Part shown: piece by piece, positions 34,515-45,331 of the stretch
How positions within the stretch are numbered: position 1 is the stretch's first letter
Layout: each line of letters opens with the position of its first letter
Assembly: GCF_003324165.1 (NCBI RefSeq)
Contig: NW_025407838.1
Span: 382,752-446,751 of the forward strand
From: Naegleria lovaniensis
Lineage: Eukaryota; Heterolobosea; Eutetramitea; Acrasida; Naegleriidae
Length of the DNA stretch: 64,000 nucleotides
Reading direction: 5' to 3'
Notes under the pieces: model-generated
What the model was told of the DNA's origin: nothing
The model's database searches: none
What the model saw: only the letters and a program-made list of their open reading frames with translations
Program-made: the position numbers and the translations under genes

Positions 34515-37321
34515 CTAGAACTTCCTATGTTTGTTCTTCTTGTAACTGCTTTTGTAATTATTGGAATTGTTGTGATAACTGTTGTCATGGCTTGATTCAC
34601 CATAATTGCTCTCTTCGTTATTTTCTTCATAGTTGTCATAATTGTTGTAACTTCTTTGATTATAATTTCTACTGTTTTGATATTGATTAGCACCATTGTC
34701 GTACGAAGTTTCATTTTCATAGTTATAATTGCTTTTGCTTCGATAATTTTCTCTTCCTTGATAATTTCTACTGTATCTCGAAGATTGTTCCTCAGTTTGG
34801 TCATTATATTTGTGACCGTGGTCATTTTCAAAAAATTCAAAATTCTTTTTTTGATAAAATCCATCCTTGAACTTTTTTCTGTGAGGATTTAACATGTCAG
34901 CGCTTGCAATACCTCTCTTCAGAGAATCTACTTTCTGCTTATGTGAGCTGGCAATCGATCTCTTAATTTCAGCAGTCTTTTTCGGATTTATCAATGCATC
35001 CTCTGATGTTTGATAATATTATCTACTCCTAAGGTATTATTTGTTAGCTTGTTCATAAAGTTTTCAACTGGAGCAGCATTTTCAAGCCTCTCAATAGTTT
35101 GATCAACAAATGGTCTTTGGAAATGGAACAACGGATCTTTGGCCTTAATATCTTGTTGAATTTTTAGATTCACAAGAGTCTTTGATTCTGATGTTTTTAT
35201 CCGTATCGATTTTCCTTTTGTATAAATGTCAGATTTGCTTCGAATTGTATCTCCCTTTGCCGTAATATTTGCAAGCAATCCAGCCTGCAAGAGAAATGGA
35301 TCTTGTCGAACCATTCCTGGATTTGGTTCCTCAAATTCTACATTGAAAGGAGGTTCCATGTCATGCACCACTTCTTTTCCCATTGCAAGTCTCATTTGAT
35401 TCGCAATCTCCATTTCAACAGCCTCTTTATATTTTTCTGTGAATGGCTTTGAGAAATGTTCTACAAGCAAAGTAGCTCTATATTCATTGTCAAAAACAAT
35501 GTCGTAATCAATATTGGGATAAGGTTTCAACCCATCTTCAATACCATATTTGGATTCAATTTCGGTCTTCAATTTTTCCCAATCTGATTGATCCGCATAG
35601 GGTTGAACAAACGTTACTGAAACTCCAACATTTCCTGCTCTAGCTGTACGACCCACTCCATGAATATACTCAGTACAAGATTTGGGAAGATCAAAGTATA
35701 TGACTGAGGCCACTCGTTTGTAGTCAATACCTCTCGAAAGGTGTGACACAGTAGTACTGTGCTTGGTCTTATCAAGACCTTTAGCACGTCGTTCCAAATG
35801 TGCAATCATTTCTGAAAATCTACTTGGAATGTAAAGCTCCTTTCCGCTTTCTTCATCCTCTTGAACCTCACTCTCAGGTTCCATAGTGCTGATGAGAACT
35901 TGATATTCGTTTGTGTTAAATCTCTTAATAATATCAATTTTAGCTAGCGTTGGATAAAAATAGGGAAGCATGACACAATTCACTCCAAAAGCTCGTAATC
36001 CAAAATAAACAAAGAACAGTTTGTTGGCTGGTACGTAAACAATCACACGTCCTCCATAGAATTTGTGACTTAGGAAATAGTGTAATAGTAAAATTGAATT
36101 CACTTTGAAGTTTGGTAGTTTAGCTTGCATCTGTTTCATATCGACGTAGTATTGATGTAACTTTCCTTCCAAACTCGAAGTTCTTCTGTCTAGCTGGATG
36201 ACTACTGGTTCTTTCAATAATTGTTCTTTTAGAGAAATAGCTTGTTGAGCTTTTAACGTAGCACTCATGAGAATACATTGGAAAAGCCCTGGTAAATTTT
36301 TGCTCACTAACATGGTTATCAATTCCATCTGTCTTCTAATAATTTGATCTGCTTCATCAATAATTAACAGCTTTAAGGTTTCTTTAAGAGAAATTGAGGA
36401 ATTAGAAAGAGCATATGCAAGTGATTCTGGTGTGGTAATTAAAATTGGATGCTGTAAATCACATAGATCCTTAATATCTTGTTGTAATTGATTCAATTCA
36501 CTTCTAAAATAAATACAGTTACATTCTTCTTTACAAAATTGTGCCAATAATTTCCATTGTTGATGTACTTGGATGCATAATTCTTGTGAAGGGACAAGGT
36601 AGAGAACTCTCACACCTCTTTGTTGAATGGAATGCTGTTTGTTTTCATTAGTGCTATTACTGGTAGTGTGATGATGAGATCCAGTCATCAAACTTTCTGC
36701 AATGTTCTTTACCCTTTGTGTATCCTCTGCGATTTGACTCATTTTCCTTTCATGCAGAACCATTTGTATTGCTGGGATGAGAAAGGCTGCAGTTTTACCT
36801 GTACCAGTCGATGAGCTACAAACAATATCCTTGCCTGAAAGAGCAATTGGAATTGCAATTTGTTGAACTCGTGTTGGCTCGTGAAAGCCTTGTCTGAAAA
36901 CGGCACTAATGATTCTTCGGTCTAATCCGAAGGACTTCCAACTTTCAATCACTGGAAATTCTGTACAATCTTTGATATCTTCTATCATTTGAATGGATTG
37001 TTGTTTGTTTCGTTGAATAACTTCAAAATTATGATCCAAACATTTAAATTGTTTTTTAGCTGATGATGATGCTAGAGTAGTGTTGTTTGGTGATGTTGAA
37101 GAGTCTTGTTGAATGGGTTCATCACTGCTCGAAATTTTATCGGAGGTTAATGTGTGTTCTTCTTGCTTGTTTCTTCGTGATGTTGAAGACTTTTCCGAAT
37201 CGTTGTGGATGTTCAACATTTTTTTGTAATGCGTCAAAAGAAATTCACTTCGTTTTCGAAAATGGGCTTTCAAAACATTTTCGATTGCTGGAGTGTTGAG
37301 CTGGATAGAGAAGCGAATCAT
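34515..37321 (-). CDS. DDX56: DEAD-box RNA helicase, DDX56/Dbp9 family
   Basis: A nucleolar ribosome-biogenesis helicase by family. Motifs: Q-motif region FGLDRRIISAVFRQGFHEPT, motif I SSTGTGKTAAF (about 170), Ia LVPSQEL, Ib TTPES, II DEAD (about 322), III SAT in MSATL, V SRGIDYKRV, and VI IHGVGRTARAG. The long insertion before motif V (MEPESEVQEDEESGK...) and the SRGIDY form are marks of DDX56/Dbp9. Motif VI reads HGVGRTAR where HRxGRTAR is usual. After about 35,003 the frame slips by one base; the tail then runs ALINPKKTAEIKRS through a Lys-rich segment into a Tyr/Asn-rich low-complexity end (about 90 residues). The start is the ATG at 37,321. Without the slip the protein would stop at 776 aa, soon after the folded core. 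Confidence 0.85.
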
Positions 37322-37443
37322 GTTTTGTCAAAGTTCGCGGCTAGCCGTGGCACAATCCCGCCTTTACAACTCAATTAAAAAAAATTGTAGTTGAAACCTA
37401 TTGACCCTCATCAGAACGATCATCGGAACCAGTTTCTTTGATA

Positions 37444-38307
37444 ATGTCGAGTTCAGCACTGTTAGGAGCTTCAATGACGGAAGCAGGAGGGGCCATGAGC
37501 GATGTGGCTCAATCAACCCGATCATCGTTGCTAGATGTCATTATGGCGCGACATAATAATTTAAAGGATCAAAAAACACATTCTCGGTTGTTGTACGTTG
37601 CAAAGAAGACACAAAAGGAATTTAGTGAAGGAAGTTTATCGGAAAGTAAGTGTGAATCATTGATTACTCATTACCAGTCTTCCATCATCGAAATGATTAT
37701 TATTTTAGCATTTCATATGCAATTATTCCAGAAAACAGGACACAAAGAAGATGATTTCTATGGAATATTATTTGAAGTTCAAGAGTATTATGTACATATT
37801 TTGGAAGGAACAAAGGATTGTATATTTGACTTTTTACGAATGCTCAACCGAGCGAAAAACGAAGATGATTTTTTGAAAGAGATAGATTACAAAATTCTTT
37901 CTGTGAAAATTCTCTTGTACACTGACGACTCGGGCCCTCTAAGTTTTCCAAGATGGACCTGCAGAGAAATTGCTCCTGGCCTTGCTCTAGAGACTGACGA
38001 TGATGATTTTACAAGTGGAGCACCTTTAACAAAAGAAGAAGAAAAAGCTGGCTTAATGTGGATCATTAAAATTCAAGAGATACATCAACAGCTCCTGGCA
38101 TTGGGAAAAAAGGTAATGGGGCTTGGTATTCGGCAAATGTCACTATTTCTTGATGGCCTTAATCAGAATTTTCCTCAAATCATTCCAAGAGAAAGCCACA
38201 TCAAAGAACTTTCTAACGATTGCGAAATTTGTTTAAACTTATCGGAATTCCTTGAAGTGTATGATCAACCCATTACATTAGATCTCTATGGTGAGAATGT
38301 TTGGTAA
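37444..38307 (+). CDS. Hypothetical helical protein
   Basis: An intact 287-aa single exon; the ATG at 37,444 is chosen (MSSSALLGASM). No family is recognised. The sequence is mostly amphipathic helix: EMIIILAFHMQLFQKTG, FEVQEYYVHILEGTKDCIF, LMWIIKIQEIHQQLLALGKK, and a C-terminal acidic patch near DDDDFTSG. There is no signal peptide, membrane span, zinc motif or nucleotide-binding loop. The gene is divergent from the DDX56 gene, 122 nt apart, and sits just upstream of NSUN2 on the same strand. It could be a Heterolobosea-specific protein or a fast-evolving subunit of a complex. Confidence 0.65.
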   Translation: MSSSALLGASMTEAGGAMSDVAQSTRSSLLDVIMARHNNLKDQKTHSRLLYVAKKTQKEFSEGSLSESKCESLITHYQSSIIEMIIILAFHMQLFQKTGHKEDDFYGILFEVQEYYVHILEGTKDCIFDFLRMLNRAKNEDDFLKEIDYKILSVKILLYTDDSGPLSFPRWTCREIAPGLALETDDDDFTSGAPLTKEEEKAGLMWIIKIQEIHQQLLALGKKVMGLGIRQMSLFLDGLNQNFPQIIPRESHIKELSNDCEICLNLSEFLEVYDQPITLDLYGENVW

Positions 38308-38576
38308 AACGAAAATCCGCTTTAAAGTTCTCGATTTGATAAAACACTTCATATTTACAAACCACAACCAGAAAAAATAACCTCCCTTTCAAAGATTCAT
38401 CACCTCTCCCATCAAGGTAGACGAACGGGAATTGCCTGCATCTTGTGCTTGGATGTTTAGAGGAGAATACATACGAGCTTGAGGACTTGATCCTCTGCTA
38501 ATCTCTCACCACCAAAATCTCCTGGGAAGGTCTGAGGTGTCGTCCACTCACGAGAAGTGGGGTTGGTAAAGCAGCA

Positions 38577-40936
38577 ATGCTAACGTCCTGGAACCAGAAA
38601 CGGGTATCTGGGTGGAAACACTCGGTTGAAACGGCCAGGATGACACCGCACGGAGAAAGATCAACAACAGGGTGCATGATGGAAAAAGAAGTGAAGAAAA
38701 AAATGCTTCAACAAGAGAACCAAAACCAGCTTGTTTCTTCTTTATCAACTATTCATCAGAATGAAGAGAAGAGTGAGCATCACAATCGGGAACATGCTCC
38801 GACTGCGGAAGAGGATATTCTATTGCATGGAGCTCCTCAACTCAAGAAGAGGAAAAGTAACAAAAAGAAGAAGGAGAGAAAGAATGAATGGAACCCAAAG
38901 AAAACTCCACAAAGAGATATTGAAAAAACCAACAAGATGTTCGAAGAATATTATTTCAAACAACAAAAGGTGGTAGAAACGGAGGAAGAGTTGAACGAAA
39001 TGTTGAATGCATGCCGTTCTCCATTACCAATTACATTCCGAGTGAACCAATCAATCCCAAAGCAATACCAAGAAAAGTTGAAGCAAAAGATTAAACTTTT
39101 TTCTGAGAATATCAAGAATATTAGAATTGATAACTCTGCAACAGCCCAGTTTTTATACAAGTCGAGTACAGATTCGGAAAAGCCAAGCGAGCCTGAATAT
39201 GCCTCGTTGGAACCTGTATCATTTATTGCCGATGAGTCTATTTGGCAAATGTCAGATGCAATCACAAAAGAATTGCTAAGAAAGCAACCTGAACTTGCTC
39301 AATTCAGAGACTTTCTGATGAGAGAAACTGAAAAAGGTAATCTAAGCAGACAAGAAGTTGTCAGTATGCTTCCACCATTGATGTTTACTAATTGGAAACC
39401 ATCAGATAGAGTGTTAGATATGTGTGCTGCTCCTGGATCGAAAACTGCTCAGTTAGTTGAATTATTATACCAAAGCGGTGGTGGAGATTCAAAAAATATA
39501 ACTGGATTTGTGATTGCAAACGATAATGATGTAAAACGAGCTTATTTATTGGTTCATCAACTTCAACGATTGAACTTTTTGTTCCCTCATGTGATTATTA
39601 CAAACCATGATGCGACCAAGTTCCCTCAATTCCATACCGAACCCAAATTACAGTTTGACAAAATTTTATGTGACATCATGTGCAGTGGAGATGGTACCAT
39701 TAGAAAGTCTCCAACAACATGGACGCAGTGGAAGGCTAATATGGGTCATGGTTTGCATAAGTTGCAAGTGGATTGTGTGCTGAGAGCTGTCGAGCTGTTA
39801 AAAGTTGGAGGAGAGATCGTATACAGCACATGTGCTCTAAATCCAGTTGAAGATGAGGCAGTTGTTGCTGAGGTAATACGAAGAACCAAAGGAAAGCTTG
39901 TATTACAGGACCTTTCTTCAAGATTTCCATCTTTAAAGTATAAGCCAGGTATGACTACATGGACAGTTGCTTCAAAGAAGGGTGTTACCATTCCAACTTA
40001 CGAAGACGCCTTAAAATTAAATTTAGACAACAGGATTGTTGAAAGCGAATTTCCAAAGGAAGACGTAAAAAGCATGAACATACATTATACGATGAGAATT
40101 TTACCTCATCAAAACAATACTGGAGGTTTTTACATTGCTCATTTCAAGAAAGTTGGCGAGTTAGACGAGCCAGTCGTCCAACTTTGCTCAGATACACCTA
40201 ATGAAAAGATCAAACAGTTCAAAGGAAGAAATGTTCAAAAAGATACAATCCAATCGATGGACCCAGAGAAACTTAACTCTATTTTAGATTTTTACGGCTT
40301 TAATAAGGACGCATTTACAAATGAACAATTTTGTTTGAGAATGTCAGAAAACTCAACTGGAACTGATGGAGTAAGAAAAGTCATGTACATCTCTCCATCT
40401 GTTAGAGAATTTGTGGAGCATAACGAAAAAGACAACCAAATATTTAATATTATTAATTGTGGCATTCGAGTTTTTGAGAAGAGCAAAGCGACTTTTTGAA
40501 ATGTCCTTACAGAATCACACAGGAATCAGCATCACTGATTTGGAATAACACTAATGACACCAGAAAAGTGGAGCTGAACTTGGCCAACTTTATTAACTTT
40601 TTGGTTGAGTATCAAATTTCCACAGAATCCATCAGAGAAAATGATCAATCAGTTGAAGCGGAAAAGATTACATCCATGCAGCCAGGTGGTGTTTTGGTGA
40701 AATTGAAAGATTGTGAAGAGAGCAGTCATGACGACATTTTTGCGATCGGATTTAAGGGCGAACATACTCTTTCAAGACATGTTAAATTTGAGCACATACC
40801 AGTGCTTTTGAAATCCATTGGATGCACTCTCGAACCCAAAAAGAAAAAGGAAACAAAGGAAACAAGTTCATGTGATGTCCCTCCTGTCGATGAAGATGAC
40901 ACTGTAGACCCCAAAATTAAGGGTGATGATGAGTAA
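38577..40936 (+). CDS. NSUN2: tRNA/mRNA cytosine-5 methyltransferase NSUN2 (Trm4)
   Basis: This enzyme methylates C5 of cytosines in tRNA. A Lys-rich N-terminus is followed by the family block FEEYYFKQQKVVE; a helical N-domain with LSRQEVVSMLPPLMF; SAM-binding DMCAAPGSKTAQL (about 281); FVIANDNDVKRAYLLVHQ; motif IV as DIMCSGDGTIRK (about 367); and motif VI STCALNPVEDEAV (about 418) carrying the catalytic Cys. The C-terminal PUA-like part continues past an apparent stop at 40,499: in a run of T the frame slips by one base, and the next frame gives KCPYRITQESASL and the NSUN2-type tail to 40,936. The normal motif IV is P-C; here it is M-C. The start is the ATG at 38,577. Confidence 0.9.
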
Positions 40937-40952
40937 ACACACTGTGGCATCC

Positions 40953-42038
40953 TTATTTGAAAATTTTAATTTGAGTGTAACTGCAAACAACAAATAATTC
41001 TCCTGTTAATTCATTCAAGCACAAGTGGGAAGGTGTTTTAACCTCAGATGTCCCTAACAGTTTCATGCCATCCATCGAAAACACTTTAAGCTGAGCATTG
41101 TGTTCATCACACAAAAAGATTCTGCCCGTGTAACTCTCTACACAAATTCCTTTTGGATTTTGAAAATCAATCTCAACAGTTTTCAATCGTCTTCGAATTG
41201 TATGATGTAAACGAAATGTTATATCTTTTGAGCCGTTTCCACAGGACTCCTTTTTTAGCATATGAACCCTGTTGACTATAGAGTCTGCAAACAATAATAG
41301 GCCATTATGGCAGTTCCATGCAATTCCTGTGACAGTTCTAAACGTAATACCAGCACAATTATCTGGATCGATGTGTCCAATTTGTTGTCCATTCGATGAG
41401 CTCACAATTGCAATGAAGTTAAAACAAACGACATAAATAATATTATTATTTGATGATGAGGTCGACTTGTTATACTCGATACACATCCCTCGATATGACT
41501 CAACATTTGACTTCCAAATTCTACTCGCAATTTCAAGCGTGTCATCGTCAGGATCTTTTAAAAGTGCTTGAATGAAATTTTGCAAATCAACTTTCTGCAG
41601 GGCTCGTGTGTATTTTGAAACTAATATCAAGGCATCTCTTCCAGTTTTGGTTTCCAAGTTATAATTTTCTTCTACAACCAAATATTCACAACTTCTCTCA
41701 CCACCACTCTTTGCAATTAATTGTTTTGTTGAAAGATCATAAATTGTTAAAAACCGGTACTGAGAAACAAGAATGCAATGACAACCGTACGAAATTTTCA
41801 CATCAATGGCTTGTGTTGTTTTAATATCTCCCACATGTTCAAATTTCATGGAAAACGGTTTTTGTGGAACAGCTTTTCGAAGTTTGTGCTGTAATTTGTT
41901 GAGGAGTGAGTGTGAAAATTCATCACTAACGTATGATGATCGTGTGTAGATCCCGTATGAAGAAGTGTCATTGTGTGATGATATTGACGGTGCCGATGAT
42001 GTGGATGGATGAAAATCAACAAGCTGGATTCGTGACAT
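40953..42038 (-). CDS. NHL-like beta-propeller protein
   Basis: An intact 361-aa protein. After a Ser-rich start, repeating strands suggest a six-bladed NHL/TolB-type propeller: VDVKISYGCHCILVSQY, VTGIAWNCHNGLLLFAD, then NPKGICVESYTGRIFLCDEHNAQLKVF and THLCLNELTGELFVV-type end blades (SHLCLNELTGELFVVCS). There is no RING or B-box in front, so it is not a TRIM protein. NHL propellers bind RNA or protein; no partner is evident. It is on the same strand as the WD gene upstream, with a 42-nt gap between them, and its start is the ATG at 42,036-42,038. The C-terminus ends with a short IKIFK strand that would close the ring. Confidence 0.65.
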   Translation of the reverse strand: MSRIQLVDFHPSTSSAPSISSHNDTSSYGIYTRSSYVSDEFSHSLLNKLQHKLRKAVPQKPFSMKFEHVGDIKTTQAIDVKISYGCHCILVSQYRFLTIYDLSTKQLIAKSGGERSCEYLVVEENYNLETKTGRDALILVSKYTRALQKVDLQNFIQALLKDPDDDTLEIASRIWKSNVESYRGMCIEYNKSTSSSNNNIIYVVCFNFIAIVSSSNGQQIGHIDPDNCAGITFRTVTGIAWNCHNGLLLFADSIVNRVHMLKKESCGNGSKDITFRLHHTIRRRLKTVEIDFQNPKGICVESYTGRIFLCDEHNAQLKVFSMDGMKLLGTSEVKTPSHLCLNELTGELFVVCSYTQIKIFK

Positions 42039-42080
42039 TTTTTCATCTCTTTCAAAAACATGTCGTTGGTGAAGAGGATA

Positions 42081-43229
42081 CTAGTGAAGAAGATGGTTGG
42101 TCTCATCGTTCATTTCCCATCTCAAAATTGAAGAGTCAGCACTACTAGAAGCAATAATGATATCACCAGCATTGAATAATAAACAATTCTGGAGACTGGG
42201 TGAACCTTTTCTGTTGAGCTTAATAGAGTTCACCATTTCGAGACGTAAGGACGGTGTTTTGAACACTCGAATGACGCACAAGTCCTTATCCTCTGGCACA
42301 ATGATTAGAAATTCGTCCTTTTCCTTATTACTGAGCAAATCAAAGTTTCTTGAATTTATACTAGTCTTATCAAGAATTTCCACATGCGATAAATAATTCA
42401 ATTGAATAGAATTTGTTTCGCTCGACCACAGTGAATATAACATCACTGAGTGAGCTGTCTTGATGACAAGTAATACATGATCTTGAAATATTATTTGTCG
42501 AGTAAAAAGAGAGCCATTTGTGTGGTCGCATACTTGTTCAAAAAGATTCTCCCTGCCATTGTGATCTATATGAACAGGATCTAGAGTAATGCTCTCACTT
42601 TCCACAGTTAAGAGTAGTACAGAACCATTGCATTGAAATATTAAAAACTTGTTGCATGAAAATACTGGACAGATATGTATAAATAATGCATCTTCATCTG
42701 TTACAGTGCAAACGCAAGAGTTTGTTTCCACATCCCAAACTTGAAGAGTTTTAAATTCGTTACAAATTAGAGCTATATAGTTTTGTCCTATTTCCGAAGT
42801 GAAATGTTCAAAAGAAGAGTACATTCTATTAATTCCAATGTTTTCATCATCATCACACATTTCATTGAAATTTGGGAATAGGTCAATCATGGTCTCTACT
42901 CGGGATTGCATGACTGAAATGATGAAAATTCTTCCTTTACAATCATGAAATCCAATATACTTCTCCGAAACCCAACAAACATCACCAATTTCATCATCAT
43001 GTAAATAATGAGAAACTAAATCCAAATGGCTCTCACAATGATTATTATTATATAAATGAATTTGTTTTCCATTAGTACTTGCTGAGAGAAAGATGCCCTC
43101 CGTGGTTGGATGCCTTTTCAAATAATTAATTTCTTGTTTATGATTTTCCTTGATGACTTTTTTCTTTGTAAATAATGGAGAAGGATTATTAGTTGAAAGC
43201 CAGTTCTCCAGAAATGAAGCCTTTTTCAT
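42081..43229 (-). CDS. WD40-repeat protein
   Basis: An intact 382-aa single exon beginning MKKASFLENWLST. WD-like blades are visible: HPTTEGIFLSASTNGKQIHLYN, IGDVCWVSEKYIGFHDC, FKTLQVWDVETNSCVCTV, VFSCNKFLIFQCNGSVLLL, and the closing DIIIASSSADSSILRWEM. Spacing fits about seven blades, several degenerate. WD propellers are scaffolds, so no pathway is assigned. It lies head to tail with the NHL-like propeller downstream, two propellers in succession on one strand, although they share no obvious sequence similarity. Confidence 0.7.
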   Translation of the reverse strand: MKKASFLENWLSTNNPSPLFTKKKVIKENHKQEINYLKRHPTTEGIFLSASTNGKQIHLYNNNHCESHLDLVSHYLHDDEIGDVCWVSEKYIGFHDCKGRIFIISVMQSRVETMIDLFPNFNEMCDDDENIGINRMYSSFEHFTSEIGQNYIALICNEFKTLQVWDVETNSCVCTVTDEDALFIHICPVFSCNKFLIFQCNGSVLLLTVESESITLDPVHIDHNGRENLFEQVCDHTNGSLFTRQIIFQDHVLLVIKTAHSVMLYSLWSSETNSIQLNYLSHVEILDKTSINSRNFDLLSNKEKDEFLIIVPEDKDLCVIRVFKTPSLRLEMVNSIKLNRKGSPSLQNCLLFNAGDIIIASSSADSSILRWEMNDETNHLLH

Positions 43230-43418
43230 TTTTATACGATTTTTTATTAAATTGATTATTATGTAAACAATATCACAATGTTTTCTACCTGACCAAAATA
43301 TTCATACAATTAATTAGAAATCCGAGTGATATGTTCATGTAGTAAATCATTATTTATTAATAATTATGATCAAGAATTAATTAAATGAAAATCGTCAAGT
43401 AATTAATTCAGCGTTATA

Positions 43419-43739
43419 CTACAGAATTGTACAACATGAGTTTGGATTCTTATCCCAGTCTTGAGCTTTTCCTTGATTCAGGTTGTTTCCTGTTGTGTAC
43501 TGAATGATTGTGTTAGAGGCTGGATTCAATACTCCATTCACTTCATATTGGCTAGGAATGTAGGGTTGTTGTTCTGGTACGACAAACCCACCCTTATTGT
43601 AGATCACAGCATTGTGTTGAGGTTGTTGTTGGTGTTCCGAGTATGGAGGAGGGAATTGATGGTTTACTGGTTGTTGGAAAGCATAAGAGGGAACTGAATT
43701 GTAATCTGATGATGGTGGTTGAAGACTATATTTACTCAT
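43419..43739 (-). CDS. Pro/Gln/Tyr-rich small protein with C-terminal prenylation box
   Basis: From the ATG at 43,737-43,739 (MSKYSLQPPSSDYN) the protein is 106 aa, almost entirely disordered and rich in Pro, Gln, Tyr and Asn, with a PPPY motif that could bind WW domains. The last residues are Cys-Cys-Thr-Ile-Leu, a CAAX box whose final Leu favours geranylgeranylation; the preceding Cys could be palmitoylated. Membrane tethering is therefore inferred. An upstream in-frame ATG at 43,922 would add 61 residues, but these look like an untranslated leader. The function is unknown. Confidence 0.55.
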   Translation of the reverse strand: MSKYSLQPPSSDYNSVPSYAFQQPVNHQFPPPYSEHQQQPQHNAVIYNKGGFVVPEQQPYIPSQYEVNGVLNPASNTIIQYTTGNNLNQGKAQDWDKNPNSCCTIL

Positions 43740-43991
43740 ACAAATATTAGCGTTCGCGTATGCACAAGTGAGAGAGACTCTGCGATGATCGGGTTGTTGT
43801 GTTAGTTTGAATCTATTTTTTTTAAATTGGAAGAAACTTTGATTGGGCAGTACTATTTTTACTGACTCCATGTCTACTACTTCATTGGCCTTAAAAACAA
43901 AAACGATTCGAACACCATTCATGTAGAACGTTTGGATTCATATGTGTTGGTTGATTCAATGCCATCACCCAGGACGCAGATGAAATAAAAA

Positions 43992-45173
43992 ATGATACGA
44001 TTAATGTTTAGCTCCCTCCCGATAGAAATAGTTCTCGAAGTGATGTACAATATGTCTTCTCTTGATTTAATATTTGTGATTGGTAGAGTTTGCAAAATAT
44101 GGAGAGATAAAGTTGCAATGGTAGTGCTGTCGGAGCGTTTGAGTTCCTTGTGTTGTTCATTCAATTCTTCATGTAGAAAAATTTCAAACTTTGATAATTT
44201 ACGAGGATCCAAAGAGGGAAGAACATTGGTGAGGTTTCTATTGAGAGAACGCACTAGAGAAATTGCCATGCAGATGGTACAATATACAGCAATGTCTTCA
44301 CCATTGCCTGAATTTTCGTCAGTTTCAATACCTCCTTTGTCCGTGATGCAAGAAATACAAATATTGAAAACTTATTTTGAAGATTTTGTGAAAATGGAAC
44401 CAACACAAAATTCAACACATGTTTCAAATCAAGGCAATGAAACAACTCCAACTACGGAGAACGGTGGAATATTTGCAAGTATTTTCAAACTGTTCGGTGG
44501 CTTATTCCACACATCTTCATGTAATTCTAATACCTCACCCTCGAGGAATGAGACATCCCAACAACTCCCTAATTCGTTGATAAACACAAAAATGGTTTCA
44601 TATGGATGTTATGGAGTTGGAAAAACCGCATTCAAAGATTGCTTGATGGAAGAAAAGGTTGTCACTCCTAATATTAGCTCAGCTACAATTGGAGTAGAGT
44701 TTTCCTTTAAGAAAGTCTCTATTTGTTGTGAGAGAACTGCAGATACTAGAAATAAGAACAGTAATGAACTGTGTGAGTTATTTTCTAGCAAACTGCAATT
44801 GTGGGATCATAGAGGACTCGAATTTCGTCACTCACGATATTATTTTAAGAATTGTTCATTTCTATTTCTAATATTTGATACAACAAACTCTAGGTCATTC
44901 GACACACATAATTTCATAACCATCATGAAGAACATTGGTAAAGAACACAATACTGATTTTAAAAATACAGAGGTTATATTAATTGGAACAATGAACGATT
45001 TGACCACACACAGAAGAGTTTCAAAAGATCAAGCTCAAATGACGGCCTTTAACGAAATGTGCATTCTGTATTTTGATGTGACAAACACGTCACTACAAGA
45101 CTCGACCACAATTTTGTGGTATTTAATGTTAATGAGATATTTTCTTACGGAAAGAGAAGTATCACAACCTTAA
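43992..45173 (+). CDS. F-box protein fused to a Ras/Rab-like GTPase domain
   Basis: An intact 393-aa single exon. Residues 6-45 form an F-box-like segment (SSLPIEIVLEVMYNMSSLDL ... VCKIWRDKV). A Ser/Thr/Asn linker follows. From about 200 a small-GTPase fold is recognisable: P-loop YGCYGVGKTAF, switch I with SSATIGVEF, switch II LWDHRGLEFRHSRYYF, LFLIFDTTNSRSF, then LIGTMNDL at the NKxD position and FDVTNTS at the G5 loop. The P-loop and switch I Thr are intact. The Gln of WDTAGQE is Leu, and the G4 Asn-Lys pair is lost, so GTP hydrolysis and base specificity may be altered. No C-terminal Cys for prenylation is present. Confidence 0.7.
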   Translation: MIRLMFSSLPIEIVLEVMYNMSSLDLIFVIGRVCKIWRDKVAMVVLSERLSSLCCSFNSSCRKISNFDNLRGSKEGRTLVRFLLRERTREIAMQMVQYTAMSSPLPEFSSVSIPPLSVMQEIQILKTYFEDFVKMEPTQNSTHVSNQGNETTPTTENGGIFASIFKLFGGLFHTSSCNSNTSPSRNETSQQLPNSLINTKMVSYGCYGVGKTAFKDCLMEEKVVTPNISSATIGVEFSFKKVSICCERTADTRNKNSNELCELFSSKLQLWDHRGLEFRHSRYYFKNCSFLFLIFDTTNSRSFDTHNFITIMKNIGKEHNTDFKNTEVILIGTMNDLTTHRRVSKDQAQMTAFNEMCILYFDVTNTSLQDSTTILWYLMLMRYFLTEREVSQP

Positions 45174-45331
45174 TCTTGTCATTTTGCAAAAAGTTATCGA
45201 TTTTTAAAGGCCTTCGAGAAATGGATGGAAAAACACATAATCAAGATTTTTATGGAAAATTGTGGTTGATTAAAATCAAAATCAATCCAAACACAAAATT
45301 TCAAACAATAAAAAAATCGAACATTCAAGAG

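Noticed and set aside
45116-45331. An N-terminal extension of PNKP from an upstream GTG
   Set aside because: It overlaps the stop of the F-box/GTPase gene and consists of A-rich leader-like sequence; ATG at 45,332 gives the normal PNKP start.
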